Positions 44,578-55,270 of a DNA stretch of 64,000 nt are shown one piece after another. The notes under the pieces were generated by a model. The model worked only from the letters and a program-made list of their open reading frames with translations. It searched no databases and was not told the DNA's origin. The stretch is taken from positions 2,294,001-2,358,000 of the forward strand of contig WJXW01000005.1 of the NCBI GenBank assembly GCA_015832175.1, written 5' to 3'. How positions within the stretch are numbered: position 1 is the first letter of the stretch; each line of letters begins with the position of its first letter. The DNA comes from Paraphaeosphaeria minitans (lineage: Eukaryota; Ascomycota; Dothideomycetes; Pleosporales; Didymosphaeriaceae). The translations under genes were made by a program, and so were the position numbers.

Positions 44578-45973
44578 ATGAATCAATTCCTCCTCGGGAT
44601 GCTCGCCACACTCTTTTGGGCGACTCTGTTCGCTGTTCCTTCGCGGGCGCAAAGCCAATTCGTCAAGGGCCAGAAATGGCAGATCGTCCTCACAGGCGTG
44701 CCAGATGTCTCAAAATCGCCTCTTCCGCCTACCGATGCTCCCGTATGGGACATTGATTTGTTCGACAGCGATGCCGCAACCATCATGGCCCTCAAAGCAA
44801 CAGGGAAGATTGTGATATGCTATTTCAGCGCGGGAACAGTAGAGGACTGGCGGTCAGATGCGAAAGACTTCCCGGTCGGGGACGTTGGAAAGGTGCTTCC
44901 CGAGTGGCCGAACGAGAAGTGGATACGGACTGGGAGCACGAGAATCAGAGATATAATGGCAAAGCGCATCAAGCTGGCTGGAGACAAAGGCTGCGATGCT
45001 ATAGATCCGGACAACATAGGTACGTGTCCTCTGGCCCCATTTGAACCCGCTACGCCACGATACAAAAAGTGCTAATTCGTGCATTAGACGGTTACGTGAG
45101 TACTTGACGTCCCTCCGACGAGCCATTCACCCACATCGGCACAATCGCAACGGCAACCCCCAACTAACCCAACCCCCAGCAAAACGACAACGGCCTGAAC
45201 CTCCAACCCGGCGACGCAATCGCCTACATGCAATGGATGGCCACCGAAGCAGCCAAGCACTCGATGGAAATCGGGCTCAAAAACGCCCTCGACATCGTCG
45301 ACGCCCTGACCCCGACCCTCTCCTTCGCCGTCAACGAGCAATGCGCCCAGCTCTCCGAATGCGACCGCTACGCCGCCTTCCTGGCCGCCGGCAAGCCCGT
45401 CTTCCACGTCGAATACCCGACGCCGCTCGACGCCGCCGCCGCCAGGGGGGTCGGCTGCACGGGCCCCGGCACCGCGGGCATGAGCTCCGTGCTGAAGCGT
45501 CTCGCGCTCGATGGGCTCGCGGTGTATTGTGACGGGAGCGTGGTGGATACGCCGACGAAGGGGGGGACGGGTCCGCCGCGGCCGACGCGGACGCTTACAC
45601 CGAGGCCGACGACGACGACGAGGCCGAGTACGACACGTCCGACGACGACGACGAGACAGAGTACCACGCCAGCGCCCCCGCCAACGACGACGACGACGAC
45701 GACGACGACGGCGCGCACGACGAGCACGCGGCCGCCCCCTACGAGCACGTCCGGCCCCGGGAACGGATGCAAGTCGAAGCACTGGGACCAGTGCGGCGGA
45801 AACGACTGGAAGGGGTGTACAATCTGCGAGGTGAGTTTCCCCTTGACCGATGACCCCCATTTTCCTCGGGGAGGGGGGAGGGGGTTTGGTTTTGCGTTGC
45901 TGATGCTTGGACCGCACAGTCGCCGTACACGTGCAAGGGGGTTTCGCCGCCGTGGTATTATCAGTGTTTGTAG
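44578..45973 (+). CDS. Secreted GH114 endo-alpha-1,4-polygalactosaminidase with CBM1
   Basis: Exons 44578-45019, 45088-45095, 45180-45830 and 45920-45973 give 384 aa. A signal peptide (MNQFLLGMLATLFWATLF, likely cut after SRAQ) is followed by the GH114 barrel: WQIVLTGVPDVSK, WDIDLFDSDA, VICYFSAGTVEDWRSDAKDF, CDAIDPDNIDGYQNDNGLNL (completed by splicing through an 8-nt micro-exon) and LSFAVNEQCAQLSECDRY. GH114 enzymes cleave galactosaminogalactan-type polymers. After a Thr/Pro-rich linker encoded by ACG repeats comes a C-terminal CBM1 (HWDQCGGNDWKGCTICESPYTC, ending WYYQCL), a fungal cellulose-binding module with its four Cys. Fusion of GH114 to CBM1 is unusual in my memory. The ATG at 44578 was chosen because it starts the signal peptide. 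Confidence 0.9.
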
Positions 45974-46552
45974 GTGGGGCGTGGGGTGGCGTGGTTAGAG
46001 TGTAAGAGGGGGGTGGAGAGGGGGGACGGGGTTATTATCTTGTTTTTTTTTCTTTCTTGCTTTCTTTCTTCCCCCGTGTGTGTGTGTGTGTGTGTGCTGT
46101 GGAAAATATACCCTGTTTTTGCTGGGGACTTTGTTCAATGCAGATCCTTAGATGAGACTACCGTCGTCTACTTCGTGCGGGTGGTGTTGCGATGGCGCCG
46201 TGTTTGGCTGCGGATGCGGTCACGCGTGCTCGAGGGGAAATTAGCATCGCAAACCTGGCTGGATTACCTACGGTACCTACCCAAGTCGACCCTTCGTGGA
46301 TGCGGGACGCGTGGCAGGCCCGTCGTTGGCTCGCGTTGAGAGTTTGTAGAGAAAAAAAAAACGATCTTTTCGATTTGACTTCCCAATAGGTAGGTGGGTA
46401 AGTAGGTAAGTAGGTAAGAGGGGGGCTTGCGCTGTCTCCCCACGACGTTCCGTTCCCACACCAGGTACGAGTACCTACAAGTACGTTCTGCTACCCCCTT
46501 GTCCCGCCCGCCGTCCGGTCCAACACTCCCCCAAACCCACGCTTCGCCATCC
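45974..46552. other. Convergent spacer with simple sequence
   Basis: Contains a T/CTTT run (46041-46070), a (GT)8-like run (about 46078-46096) and GGTAGGTGGGTAAGTAGGTAAG near 46389-46420. No gene seen. Confidence 0.55.
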
Positions 46553-47926
46553 CTACATGTCCCACGTCCTAACCGCCTCCTCCACAATCGGCCTAATCAC
46601 CTTCCTCCCCGCCCCCGACTCATGCGTCCACACCATCTGCCTGCCCCCCAACTCCCCCGCACGATGCCACGCCTCCAGCCCTAGCCTCTTCTCCCCCTCC
46701 AGCGCGGCCGTCACCGCCTTGAAGAGACTATCCGCCTGCACCTTGTCGATGCGCACGTCGTCGCGCACGGTCAGCACGATCTCGCGGACCTTCTTCTTCT
46801 TCTTCTTCTTCTTGCCGTCCGTGGTCTCGACTTTGTACTTGTTGAGGCAGATGTCGATGTCGATGTTGATGGAAGCGGTCCACGCCGCGTGGACGGCGAA
46901 CCAGTGGAAGAGCTCGCCGAAGCCCGTCTTCCCGATCTGCTCGTCGAGGGAGTAAGGGATGGATGCGAAACCAAGGGAGACGGTAGGCGTGCGGGGCGAC
47001 GGCGTGTCGACGAAGTCGCCTTTCCAGTCGCGGCGGAGGAGGTCGCGGACCGAGAGGTCGTCGAGGTCCTTTTTCGCGTCGGAGAGCCAGCCATCGACCG
47101 CCTCCATTTGGTCGTGGAGATCGCGGTCCGCCCACTGGCTGCGCTCGAAGACGCGCTTTGCGGCGTGGATGTCGGTTTCCGTGGCGTCTTTCAGGCCGCC
47201 CGAGTCGATGGCGATGGCGGAGAGGATGAGCTCGAGGAGTTCGTGCGGGAGGTGGTATTCCTCTGGGAGCTTGTAGAGCTCGGTGAACATCTGGTGCGCG
47301 ACGAGGGATGTGCAGGAGGCGACTTTTTCGAAGACCCGGGGGGAGGCGTGCGGTGCGGTGCCCTTGTCGACGTGGTGGTCGAAGATGCTGAGGATCTTTG
47401 CGGCTTCCCATTTACGTAGGGGGGAGGCATGGTCGACGAGGACGATACCGCGGAGCTTGAGGGCAAGGGTCTCGGGGTCCTCGGGGAGCTCGTCCATGGT
47501 GAGGAGGTCGTCGTGGCCGGAAGTCATTTTGCTGTTTTTCAGCGCCAACTTATTCTCGGGCCGGAGATCTAGGGCATCTGTCTGCGTCTGGAGGAGGGCA
47601 ATGGCTTTGGTGGGGTTTGAGGTGTTTTGCGTCGAATGCTCGAGGTGGTATGCCCACGTGAGGGCGGAAGTCATCGAGTCGAGATCGCCTGCCTCGTTGC
47701 CCATCACGAACACCCATTCCGACTGCTTTCCTGCTTGCCAGTCGATAAGGAACTGTTTCTTCGTTGCGCGCGACCATTCTGAGAAGTGGCCCACGCCTAT
47801 GTCGTCTCCTCCACGCATCGGCGCAACCTTGCCGGATGTAGCATCCAGGACCTGCTGGAAGGGAGCTCGGGAAGCGGCTGTGACGGACGCTAGGAGCGCG
47901 GAGGGCAGTAGCCGGAAAGTTCTCAT
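46553..47926 (-). CDS. PPX1: Exopolyphosphatase, DHH family (PPX1)
   Basis: A single exon of 457 aa from ATG 47926 (MRTFRLLPSALLASVTAA). DHH phosphoesterases use two metal ions; the motifs are visible: FVMGNEAGDLDSMTSAL (Asp motif), GIVLVDHASPL and ILSIFDHHVDKG (DHH), then ILSAIAIDSGGLKDATETD in the linker to the DHHA2 domain, which continues to the C-terminus. Yeast Ppx1 removes terminal phosphates from inorganic polyphosphate. The N-terminal hydrophobic stretch might be a signal or mitochondrial sequence; yeast Ppx1 is mostly cytosolic with a mitochondrial fraction. A run of eight Lys in the DHHA2 part comes from a TTC/TTCTTC repeat. Downstream neighbour GH114 is convergent. Confidence 0.9.
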   Translation of the reverse strand: MRTFRLLPSALLASVTAASRAPFQQVLDATSGKVAPMRGGDDIGVGHFSEWSRATKKQFLIDWQAGKQSEWVFVMGNEAGDLDSMTSALTWAYHLEHSTQNTSNPTKAIALLQTQTDALDLRPENKLALKNSKMTSGHDDLLTMDELPEDPETLALKLRGIVLVDHASPLRKWEAAKILSIFDHHVDKGTAPHASPRVFEKVASCTSLVAHQMFTELYKLPEEYHLPHELLELILSAIAIDSGGLKDATETDIHAAKRVFERSQWADRDLHDQMEAVDGWLSDAKKDLDDLSVRDLLRRDWKGDFVDTPSPRTPTVSLGFASIPYSLDEQIGKTGFGELFHWFAVHAAWTASINIDIDICLNKYKVETTDGKKKKKKKKVREIVLTVRDDVRIDKVQADSLFKAVTAALEGEKRLGLEAWHRAGELGGRQMVWTHESGAGRKVIRPIVEEAVRTWDM

Positions 47927-48472
47927 CTTAGCGGAGGCGACTGGCGTGTGGAGATAGCTGTCTCTGCATCGCAGTGCGTTTTTAATGTTGTTGTTCCTTC
48001 GGATCACCAAGCGACGTCATTGCTGCCCAGTGAATCGCGTGACCCAGTAAATTATTAGGTATACCTACCTCCTCGACCTGTTAGGTGGTAGATGATTGTA
48101 AGGCTGCGACCAACACCCCTAGAACTATCTTCCCCCCCGAAGTTAACACAGCGTAAGCCCCAAGGCATCGCCCGTCACTCACGCAATCAACTCAAGCCTT
48201 TCTTAGCAGTCAATTCCTCCATTGTTCAAGCCAATACATCTCTGGCTTTGGAGTGAGAGATCCAATGTATCGAATCGTCTCAGGCAGGGTACCACACTTG
48301 TTCACGCAGTACGCAGCTTCAAACACAACTACCACACTTTTGCGTCGCCCCGCCTCAGCCCGTCTTCCGATTCCTAATCGATCGTTTCACGCGAAATCCT
48401 TTCGTTCGAGGCAAACGACAGGACTAACTTGGAATTCTTGTTCAAGGTCACCTTCACATCTCTGCCTATTGA
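47927..48472. other. Intergenic
   Basis: Promoter of the exopolyphosphatase gene and 3' region of the flavodoxin-like gene. A TACCTACC motif copy lies at about 48064. No gene seen. Confidence 0.5.
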
Positions 48473-48691
48473 CTACTGAACAAGACACTTGGACGGCAAA
48501 CCGCAAGGTCCACTCTTAGGTTCCTCTTCCCGCGACGCACCAGCCTGCGTTCCCGCACCCAACGGCCCAGATGCAGTTCCAGCAGCCGGAGCATCAGCGC
48601 TCTTCGCCCCAGCGTCCCCCTCTTTGCTGCTGCCGACCTTGGCTCCCGCTCCCGCCAGCGCACCCTGCCTGTCCTGCTCTTCGCCCGGGAG
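48473..48691 (-). other. In-frame extension after the flavodoxin stop, ends in CaaX
   Basis: After the TGA at 48692-48694 the same frame stays open for 72 codons to TAG 48473-48475. The sequence is Ala/Gly/Lys/Glu-rich (AGAGAKVGSSKEGDAG, PAAGTASGPLGAGTQ) and ends GPCGLPSKCLVQ, in which CLVQ fits a CaaX-type prenylation box. Yeast Ycp4, a paralogue in this family, is membrane-associated and, as I recall, has a Cys-rich tail. The stop is in the context TGA CTC. This may be a readthrough extension or the tail of an ancestral longer form cut by a new stop. Confidence 0.45.
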
Positions 48692-49380
48692 TCATTCAAC
48701 GGCCTTGGCCACGGTCTCGTAAAAGGCGCGTCCCTGGATCGTCGCCAACTCGAGCTCCCTCGCCGAGGGTTGGCGCGATCCGTCGCCGGAGGCAAACGTA
48801 CCTGCGCCCCAGGGCGAGCCGCCGTGGACCTCGGTGAGGTCAGACATCTGCGCTGGGAGGGTGTCAGTGCTGCTCGCATCCCGCGGACCCGTCCGCCGCG
48901 CCGGGAGGAAGAGGGGCAAAGCCAGAGAGAGAGAGAGAGAGAGAGGGAGAAAACACGTACGAAAGGCGTGTTTGTATCCAAGAGGCACGAAGATGATTCC
49001 CTGGTGCACGAGCGTGCTCAAACTCGCAATGACGGTGCTCTCCTGGCCACCGCCCTGTCCACCGGTGGACACGAATACGCCGGCGTACTTGCCACTGTAA
49101 GCGCCAGTCGCCCACTGCTTGCCTGCCCTGTCCCAAAAGACCTTCCACTGCGCGGGGAAGTTGCCGTAGCTATCGGGAGCAATGCGTTAGGGGGTTGGGT
49201 TATGGCGGGGAAACATGGAGACGTACCGCGTGGGGATGCCAAAGAGGAAGGCATCGAAGGGCTCGAGCTGCGCAGGATCGGAGAGGACTTGTACGTCGGT
49301 GGGCTTGGGGGGAGCGTGCATCTTGGCGAGGACCTCGTCGGAGAGCGTCTCCTCGACTCTGCGGACAAGTCAGCAATCGC

Positions 49381-49412
<32 letters not shown>

Positions 49413-49545
49413 GGAGCGTGAGCGAGGCATACTGGAACATTGTGACGGATCCGCCGGCCGCCTCGATGCCCTTCTTCTCAGCCTCGGCAAGCTGGCGAAT
49501 GTGGCCGTACATGGAGTAGTACGCGATGGCAATCCTAGGACCCAT
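48692..49545 (-). CDS. WrbA/Pst2-type NAD(P)H:quinone oxidoreductase
   Basis: Exons 49545-49433, 49358-49227, 49169-48961 and 48852-48692 give 204 aa. It is a flavodoxin-fold FMN enzyme that reduces quinones by two electrons and protects against oxidative stress; the family includes yeast Pst2/Rfs1/Ycp4 and the allergen Alt a 7. Visible motifs are [20 protein letters not shown] (FMN phosphate loop), [32 protein letters not shown] and [17 protein letters not shown]. Introns of 74, 57 and 108 bp have canonical ends, and the first and third contain (GA)n runs. The stop after [10 protein letters not shown] is where short family members end, but the frame continues after it to a CaaX-like end, described separately. 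Confidence 0.9.
48923..48946. repeat. (GA)n microsatellite in intron
   Basis: Lies in intron 48853-48960 of the flavodoxin-like gene; read on the gene strand it is a (CT)n tract. A second such run is in intron 49359-49432 of the same gene. Confidence 0.9.
49380..49408. repeat. (GA)n microsatellite in intron
   Basis: Lies in intron 49359-49432 of the flavodoxin-like gene, pyrimidine-rich on the gene strand. Confidence 0.9.
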
Positions 49546-50623
49546 GGTGGCAGAAATCGAGCAAGTTGGCAAAAAGTGCGGTGCCAAAAAGGTTTCGAGT
49601 GAGTGTCAAGAGCTGGCAAAAGTAGATGGTCTAGGTACCGGTCTCGCTGTAGGTAGGCAGATGAGCTCAGTAGACCATCTACCACACCGCAGGGCGCAAC
49701 CCCTCTATATACCTACCTACCTACCCATCCTCGTCAGCTTCCAGACCCGACTCGGTAGGTACGGTACCTGTCCCTCTGGTCGGTGCTACCCGCGCCCCTC
49801 CATTGGCCAATTCACCAGCGCCCGCTCTCCGGGCCAGACAGCACGCTTACGGCCGTCGCAGAGCTGCAGGTTGCGGTCCAGTCGCCGGCTAGTGTTGCTG
49901 TTCGCAGCGGGCGGGAGTGCAAGGTCGCTGCACGCTAGCGTCATCCCGCCTGTGAGCGTCGCTGGGGCGGTGATTAGCTCATCGTTGGTAATGGCTGCGA
50001 AATGCATGGCGTCCTGGCGGGGAGGGCCCCACAATGAGCTCGGATGGCAAGGCGGTCGTTTTTGTAATGCGTGAGCAAGCATCAACAATCGGCACGGCAA
50101 GGACAATCCCGCACCTCCAGAGTTTGGAGTGTTGATGGCGGTCGTATTTCAAAGCGATGGATAGCATGCATCGAGTCGACGTCACTGCATGCATGCGCTC
50201 ACGTTGGGGGGGGGAGGGGGCCGCCGAATCGCCTTCCCCAACTGGGCATACGCTCGTGCCGAACGCCAAGATAGAACAGAGGCAGGCAGGATGAACTTGC
50301 AGCAGGATTGGTTTTATGTAGTTGAGATTGATGCTAATAATTGGGATACACCGATGAAGCTGCTGACCTAGCCAGATCGAGAGCTGTAAACCTGAACATT
50401 CAGAGAAAGGATGCCCAGATCCTAAATGCAATCTTCCCCTACCTCTCGCAAATGCGTAAAACTTTTTTGTTTTCGATGCAGTGCCGCTTCATTGCGGTGG
50501 CGTCTTAGGCCTGGTATTCCGACTCCAAGCTCCTCGCAGATGCAATGAATCGTTATTCGTAAGTCGATGATAAGAAACAACAATTAACAAGAATGTAGGC
50601 CGTTGGTCGAAGACCACAGATCA
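49546..50623. other. Intergenic
   Basis: Promoter of the flavodoxin-like gene on its left side, with a (TACC)n motif at about 49709-49728 and GGTAGGTACGGTACC at 49755. The rest shows no gene. Confidence 0.5.
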
Positions 50624-52121
50624 TTAGGTCGAAATGGAAAGGAAGCGGCGTCGGACACCGGTCAAGAAGTCATCTTCGTCCATGCTTTGGAAGGGTCCCT
50701 CTTCTTCCTTCTCGTACAAGCCAGTGGAACCGTACGGTCCCTTTCCGCTGTAGTTCAGGGCGCCTGGCCATGTTCCATCCGAGGACAGCTGAGCGAGAGA
50801 AAAGTCGCCGTGTACCAGCTTCAAGCTGGGTTCAAAAATGCAGTCTGCAAAAAAAAGCTCCACGTAGAGATCCCTGGGAACAATGCTGGCGGCTTTGCGG
50901 CCAATGAACCTCCGAGCGTCCTGGAGCAACTTCTCCAGGTCTGTGGCGGCCTCTTGCGTAGAGCGGCCGTCTTCATGCCCACACAAATGCAGGGCTCGGA
51001 CCTGGAGATCGCCATTGAACTTCGCGTTATGGTCGGAGAACAAATCTGCACATACCGAAGGCAGAGAGATCGACAGCGTCTCCAACTTCGGACAGCTTCG
51101 GAAAAGCTCGCACAGGTGCTCCGAGTCGGAGGGAGAGCCGGGGTGAGGGTGCCAGAAGCCATCCTGGGACCGCGGGCTATGCTCCAGCACCCGGAGAGTC
51201 TGACGCGCAGCTTTCACAATGGCCACGACGCCGTCGATGGTGATGGTGGAAATGCAGGTCATGTAAAACTCCTCCAGGTGAGTCGCCGTGCGTGCAATGT
51301 CGAACAGGTCGCGGTCGGTAATGGGCTTGAAAGCAGTGTCGCCGAAGATTTTGAGGCGTCGGAGCATGCCGAAGTTGACCGACTGCAGCGGCTCCAAGTC
51401 GAGCTGGTTCTCTGCCTCGGCCGCTTGCTGCGAGGTTGGGTCTGTCGCGAGCAGCTCCAAAGACTCCAGCGGCTTTCCGCTGCCCAAAAGAAGGGTCCGC
51501 CATGCTTGCGCACCGAGGTGGCGGATGGTGGTCCAGGGAAGCGACACGGATGTCAGGTTCGTGCAGTTTCGCAGCGACTCGAAAACCATGCGGTCGGTCT
51601 GGGCGGTGTAGAATCCGTTGAACCACATGCGCTTGATCTTGGCAGCTACGCCTGGGAACTCGTTGAAGGTCTTGACGGTTTGCCTCAGGGAACCGAACGG
51701 GTCGCGGTAGACGGCGGTGCCGGTTGGCTTGTCGATCAGCTCGTACAGCCCGTAGTTCTCGCGGCGGCAGGACAGCTCGGCCCATCGCTATGTTTCCGTT
51801 AGCATCGGGCGCATCCAACGAGCCGTGGCGTGGACCCACCTCTCCGCCCTTCCAGCGGCGAATGTAGACGTCTTTGAGGGCATACTCCAAAGCCCACTCA
51901 TGCCATTGCCAGGAGACCAAGCGCATCGCCGAAGTTGCGTCCCACCGGAGCATCTCAGTGGGGACGGGTCCCCTCACGAAGCGCTCGAGAGACGGTCTCC
52001 TGCCAGGCATGGGCGGCTGGGACAGGCCGAAGGTGTAGGTGGGGCCATCGCGTATGTTGGCTTTGGCAGCTTCCTCTAGGATCTTAGAAAGGATTTCGTA
52101 CGGGATGTCGGTAATGTGCAT
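50624..52121 (-). CDS. F-box/LRR-like protein
   Basis: The model joins 52121-51840 and 51787-50624 (481 aa; 52-bp intron, branch GCTAAC, phase 0). The N-terminus MHITDIPYEILSKILEEAAK resembles a degenerate F-box, and a SAMRLVSWQWHEWALEYALK segment fits its second half. The middle has leucine-rich repeat-like units (LTSVSLPWTTIRHLGAQAW, MLRRLKIFGDTAF, LEEFYMTCISTITIDGVV, CPKLETLSISLPSVCADLF). The C-terminus carries ALNYSGKGPYGSTGLYEKEE. If it binds Skp1, it would be a substrate adaptor of an SCF ubiquitin ligase; this is inferred. It looks intact, unlike the F-box-like gene at 6.5-7.9 kb. Confidence 0.7.
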
Positions 52122-52234
52122 TACAATGGATGTGGAGGTTTGGGGGTGGTAGGGTAGGGCTCGAGGTCTGGGATGCAGAGCAGGAGCTCGGGTTCAGTGG
52201 TTTACTTCAGACGGGTGATGACGTGGGAAGCGGT

Positions 52235-52340
52235 TGTTCAACGGTGATGGTTGAGAGGTGATGGATGAGAGGTGAAGGCTGAGTGGTGAAGGCTGAGAGG
52301 TGATGGTTGAGTGGTGAAGGCTGAGTGGTGCGAGGTGAGT
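52235..52340. repeat. GGTGAAGGCTGAGT-type tandem repeat
   Basis: Degenerate 14-bp units alternating GGTGATGG(T/A)TGAGA and GGTGAAGGCTGAGT, about seven copies, in the upstream region of the F-box-like gene. A short GGTGCTA array follows at about 52452-52484. Confidence 0.85.
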
Positions 52341-53029
52341 CGGTGAGTGGCAAAAGTGGAAAAGCAGTGGCGGGCAGGTGCTCTTATAGCATCTTCACGG
52401 CGGCGAAGGGAGGGCAGATTTTTAATAGAAAACAAAGGGATGGCGGTGCCGGTGGGTGCTAGGTGCTAGGTGCTAGGTGCTAGGGAGGTGGATAGTCAAG
52501 GTGCTGAGGTTCCCCAGTCTCCTGCAGACGCCATGGGGTCCGGCTGGCTGGCAATGGTGCCGAAGTGGAGCAAGCAGGGTGAATGACCCCATGTGTGCCA
52601 ATTGAAGTGGAGCAAGCACGGTGAACAACCATGTGTGCCAATGGAAGTGGGCGCAAGCTGGTGTGAGCGGTTGCGGTTCGGGGGGGAGAGAGGGGGGCGG
52701 CGTGGTCGCAGCTGCTGTCTAGCGGAACTGCGGAGAAGGAGCGATGACCACGGCTTGGCCTTGGAGGAGTAGCGCCAAACAGAGCCTTTACGACTCAAAG
52801 GGTCCATTTTCTCACGGCGTGACCCGTCACATGAGCAGCATTGGGTAATAGATTGCTGGTTTTGACACCACGAAATTCACCCTGGGAGCCACCGAGCCCG
52901 GACCGGCGACAGGCAGAAGACACGACTCGACGGCCTGTCCTCTCGCACGCCGCCAACGCTTACCTGCCAGACGCGACGATGCTTGTCGTCGGCATCTCTC
53001 GCCTGCCAGCCTGAAGAACAGCACCCACG

Positions 53030-53320
53030 ACACCAGCACCCACGACACCATCCACGACACCAGCACCCACGACACCATCCATGACACCAGCACCCACGAC
53101 ACCATCCATGACACCAGCACCCACGACACCATCCGCGACACCAGCACCCACGACACCAGCACCCACGACACCAGCACCCACGACACCAGCACCCACGACA
53201 CCAGCACCCACGACACCAGCACCCACGACACCATCCATGACACCAGCACCCACGACACCATCCGCGACACCAGCACCCACGACACCATCCACGACACCAT
53301 CCACGACACCAGCACCCGCA
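53030..53320. repeat. 15-bp minisatellite (ACGACACCAGCACCC)
   Basis: About 19 units of 15 bp, two main variants: ACGACACCAGCACCC and ACGACACCATCC(A/G)(T/C)G. On the plus strand it could encode a (TPAPT)n peptide, on the minus strand a VSWMVSWVL-like one; neither frame has a credible gene around it. Confidence 0.9.
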
Positions 53321-53599
53321 GCAACACCACCATCACCACCATCGCAATCCGCCAGCCGGCATGTGGACGGTGACGGCTTCATATGCCCTGTCCCACATTC
53401 CACCCGGCGGACAGTCCCGGATATTCATTCCCACCTTTTGCACTGGCTCGGGTTGGTGAGGTCGGCCTGTCGCCATCGACTTTGCGTCTCACGTCTTCGG
53501 TCACGACAGCTCTCGCCATGACCTCGACCCGTCGCGCCATGCATTGTGCATGCTGTCCTGGGTCTTTGGCCGGTATTCCCATTCCACCATTTTTTCACT

Positions 53600-53765
53600 G
53601 TCGGCGTCTTCACCGAGCCTACCGTAGTCCCCTTTCACCATCCTCCCGCACTTGCACTGTCGTCGTCTTCCATAGCGTAGTTTCTTTCTCCCGCACTTGC
53701 ACTGTCGCCGTCTTCATCGAGCATACCGTAGTCCCCTTCCACCATCCTCGCACGGTAGTCCCCAA
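53600..53765. repeat. Imperfect CCGTAGTCCCC...CGCACTTGCACTGTCG repeat
   Basis: Two to three diverged copies of a roughly 55-100-bp motif containing CCCGCACTTGCACTGTCG and CATACCGTAGTCCCC. Confidence 0.6.
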
Positions 53766-54287
53766 ACCCCAAGTCTTCCTCCCTAGCAGCATCTTGACGA
53801 CAGCAAGCCCAACCACCTCTCCCTCCCATGGCACCTCATACCTGCTGACATGAATTTTCCTCTTTCCTCTGCGCAAGGATCCACACCGCACAGGATCCGT
53901 CGCCGCCTAGTTGAAGATTGCCGTCGAGTAAGAGAATGCTCTTACGTTTCGAAACCCTTCCCCCGCCTTGTTGTGCTGCGATGCATCGTGCTTCATCTAC
54001 CCAGACTACCTACCGTAGGTTATGCCAACGTTCTCTTTCGGGAACCATTTTAGCCCCGACGCCAACAATGTACGGTACCCGAGCGCAATGCTCGGCATGA
54101 TGAGCCCTGACATAATTTTAGATGGTCGGAGCATGGGCATAACGAGGGCTGGCGTGGATTTTTACATAGTAGATGATGGCGCGCTTGGTTCGACACTCAT
54201 TTGACTGATTGCCTCAATCGACACTCTTTTCATGGATGGCCGCCAATTGCAGTCGACATTCTTTTCATTCTTTCCAGTCATTGCAGT

Positions 54288-54366
54288 CGACATTCTCTCC
54301 AGTCACTGCAAACACTTCTTTCAATCGACATTCTCTCCAGTCATTGCAAACACTTCTTTCAATCGA
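54288..54366. repeat. 38-bp tandem duplication
   Basis: CGACATTCTCTCCAGTCA(C/T)TG followed by CAAACACTTCTTTCAAT occurs twice in direct succession, with partial copies of CGACATTCT just upstream. Confidence 0.85.
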
Positions 54367-54660
54367 CACTCATTCCATCTTCTTGCCGCCCATGGCAACG
54401 CACACAATGTCCCTGCCCAGGCTCGACGATTGGAGCGTGCACCACCGACGTTCCGCGCAGCCACGCAATCTAGGTGGTTTGCCTGTGAAAGTGCACCGCG
54501 AGGGGTCTCCCCGGATCTCCGCACCTGATGTTTTGGTTACCCCGCAAACTCGCTTCCAGAGGCCTACCTACCTACTACCTGACTAATTAACAACCATCAA
54601 TCGCGGCGCTAGCCCTCGCAGAACCCCGAGGACGCGCCACCGCACGAAGAAGATGAATGG

Positions 54661-54799
54661 ACGGAACCCCCAAGACGCGCCACGAAGAAGCTAGAATGAA
54701 TGAAATGAATGAGAGGAATCCCCAAGACGCGCCACGAAGAAGCTAGAATGAATGAAATGAATGAAAGGAATCCCCAAGACGCGCCACGAAGAAGCTAGC
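54661..54799. repeat. 53-bp tandem repeat, about 2.7 copies
   Basis: Unit contains CCCCAAGACGCGCCACGAAG and AAGCTAGAATGAATGAAATG; copies are nearly identical, so the expansion is recent. Confidence 0.9.
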
Positions 54800-55125
54800 C
54801 ACACAAATGAACAATCACGGACGCCAATTGCCCCCAAGTGCAGCGGAGATTCGCCGCCTTGGGCTTTGTGCCGACAATGTCTACCTCTTCACACAATGTG
54901 GCTGAGGTCGACTAGACTACCTCCCTCCCTCCCTCCCTCCCTCCCTCCCTCGCTCCCTTTTGCACGGTCACCCGACCACGTCAAGCGGCTGCCGACACAT
55001 CACGACACGACACGCCCCGGGCACGGTCCGCAACACTACAAACGAGCATCGTGACCTCTTGGAAGCCCTCGGACCATCTGGCGGTGTCGCCGCCCGCACC
55101 GACCATGGACTCGTGATTGCACACA

Positions 55126-55270
55126 GCTTTTTTCTCTTTTTTTCTCTTTTCTCTTTTTTTCTCTTTTCTCTTTTTTTCTCTTTTCTCTTTTTTTCTCTTT
55201 TTTTTTCTCTTTTTTTCTCTTTTCTCTTTTTTTCTCTTTTCTCTTTTTTTCTCTTTTCTCTTTTCTCCCT
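55126..55270. repeat. Polypyrimidine (TTTTTCTC)n tract
   Basis: About 145 bp of only T and C on the plus strand, built from TTTTTTTCTC and TTTTCTC units. Such tracts can form triplex structures. A (CCCT)n tract lies upstream at about 54917-54952. Confidence 0.9.

Noticed and set aside
53081..53521. Plus-strand frame of (TPAPTTPS)n resembling a mucin-like wall protein
   Set aside because: It lies in a 15-bp minisatellite, has no signal peptide or upstream exon, and a stop sits just before the array. Composition follows from the repeat.
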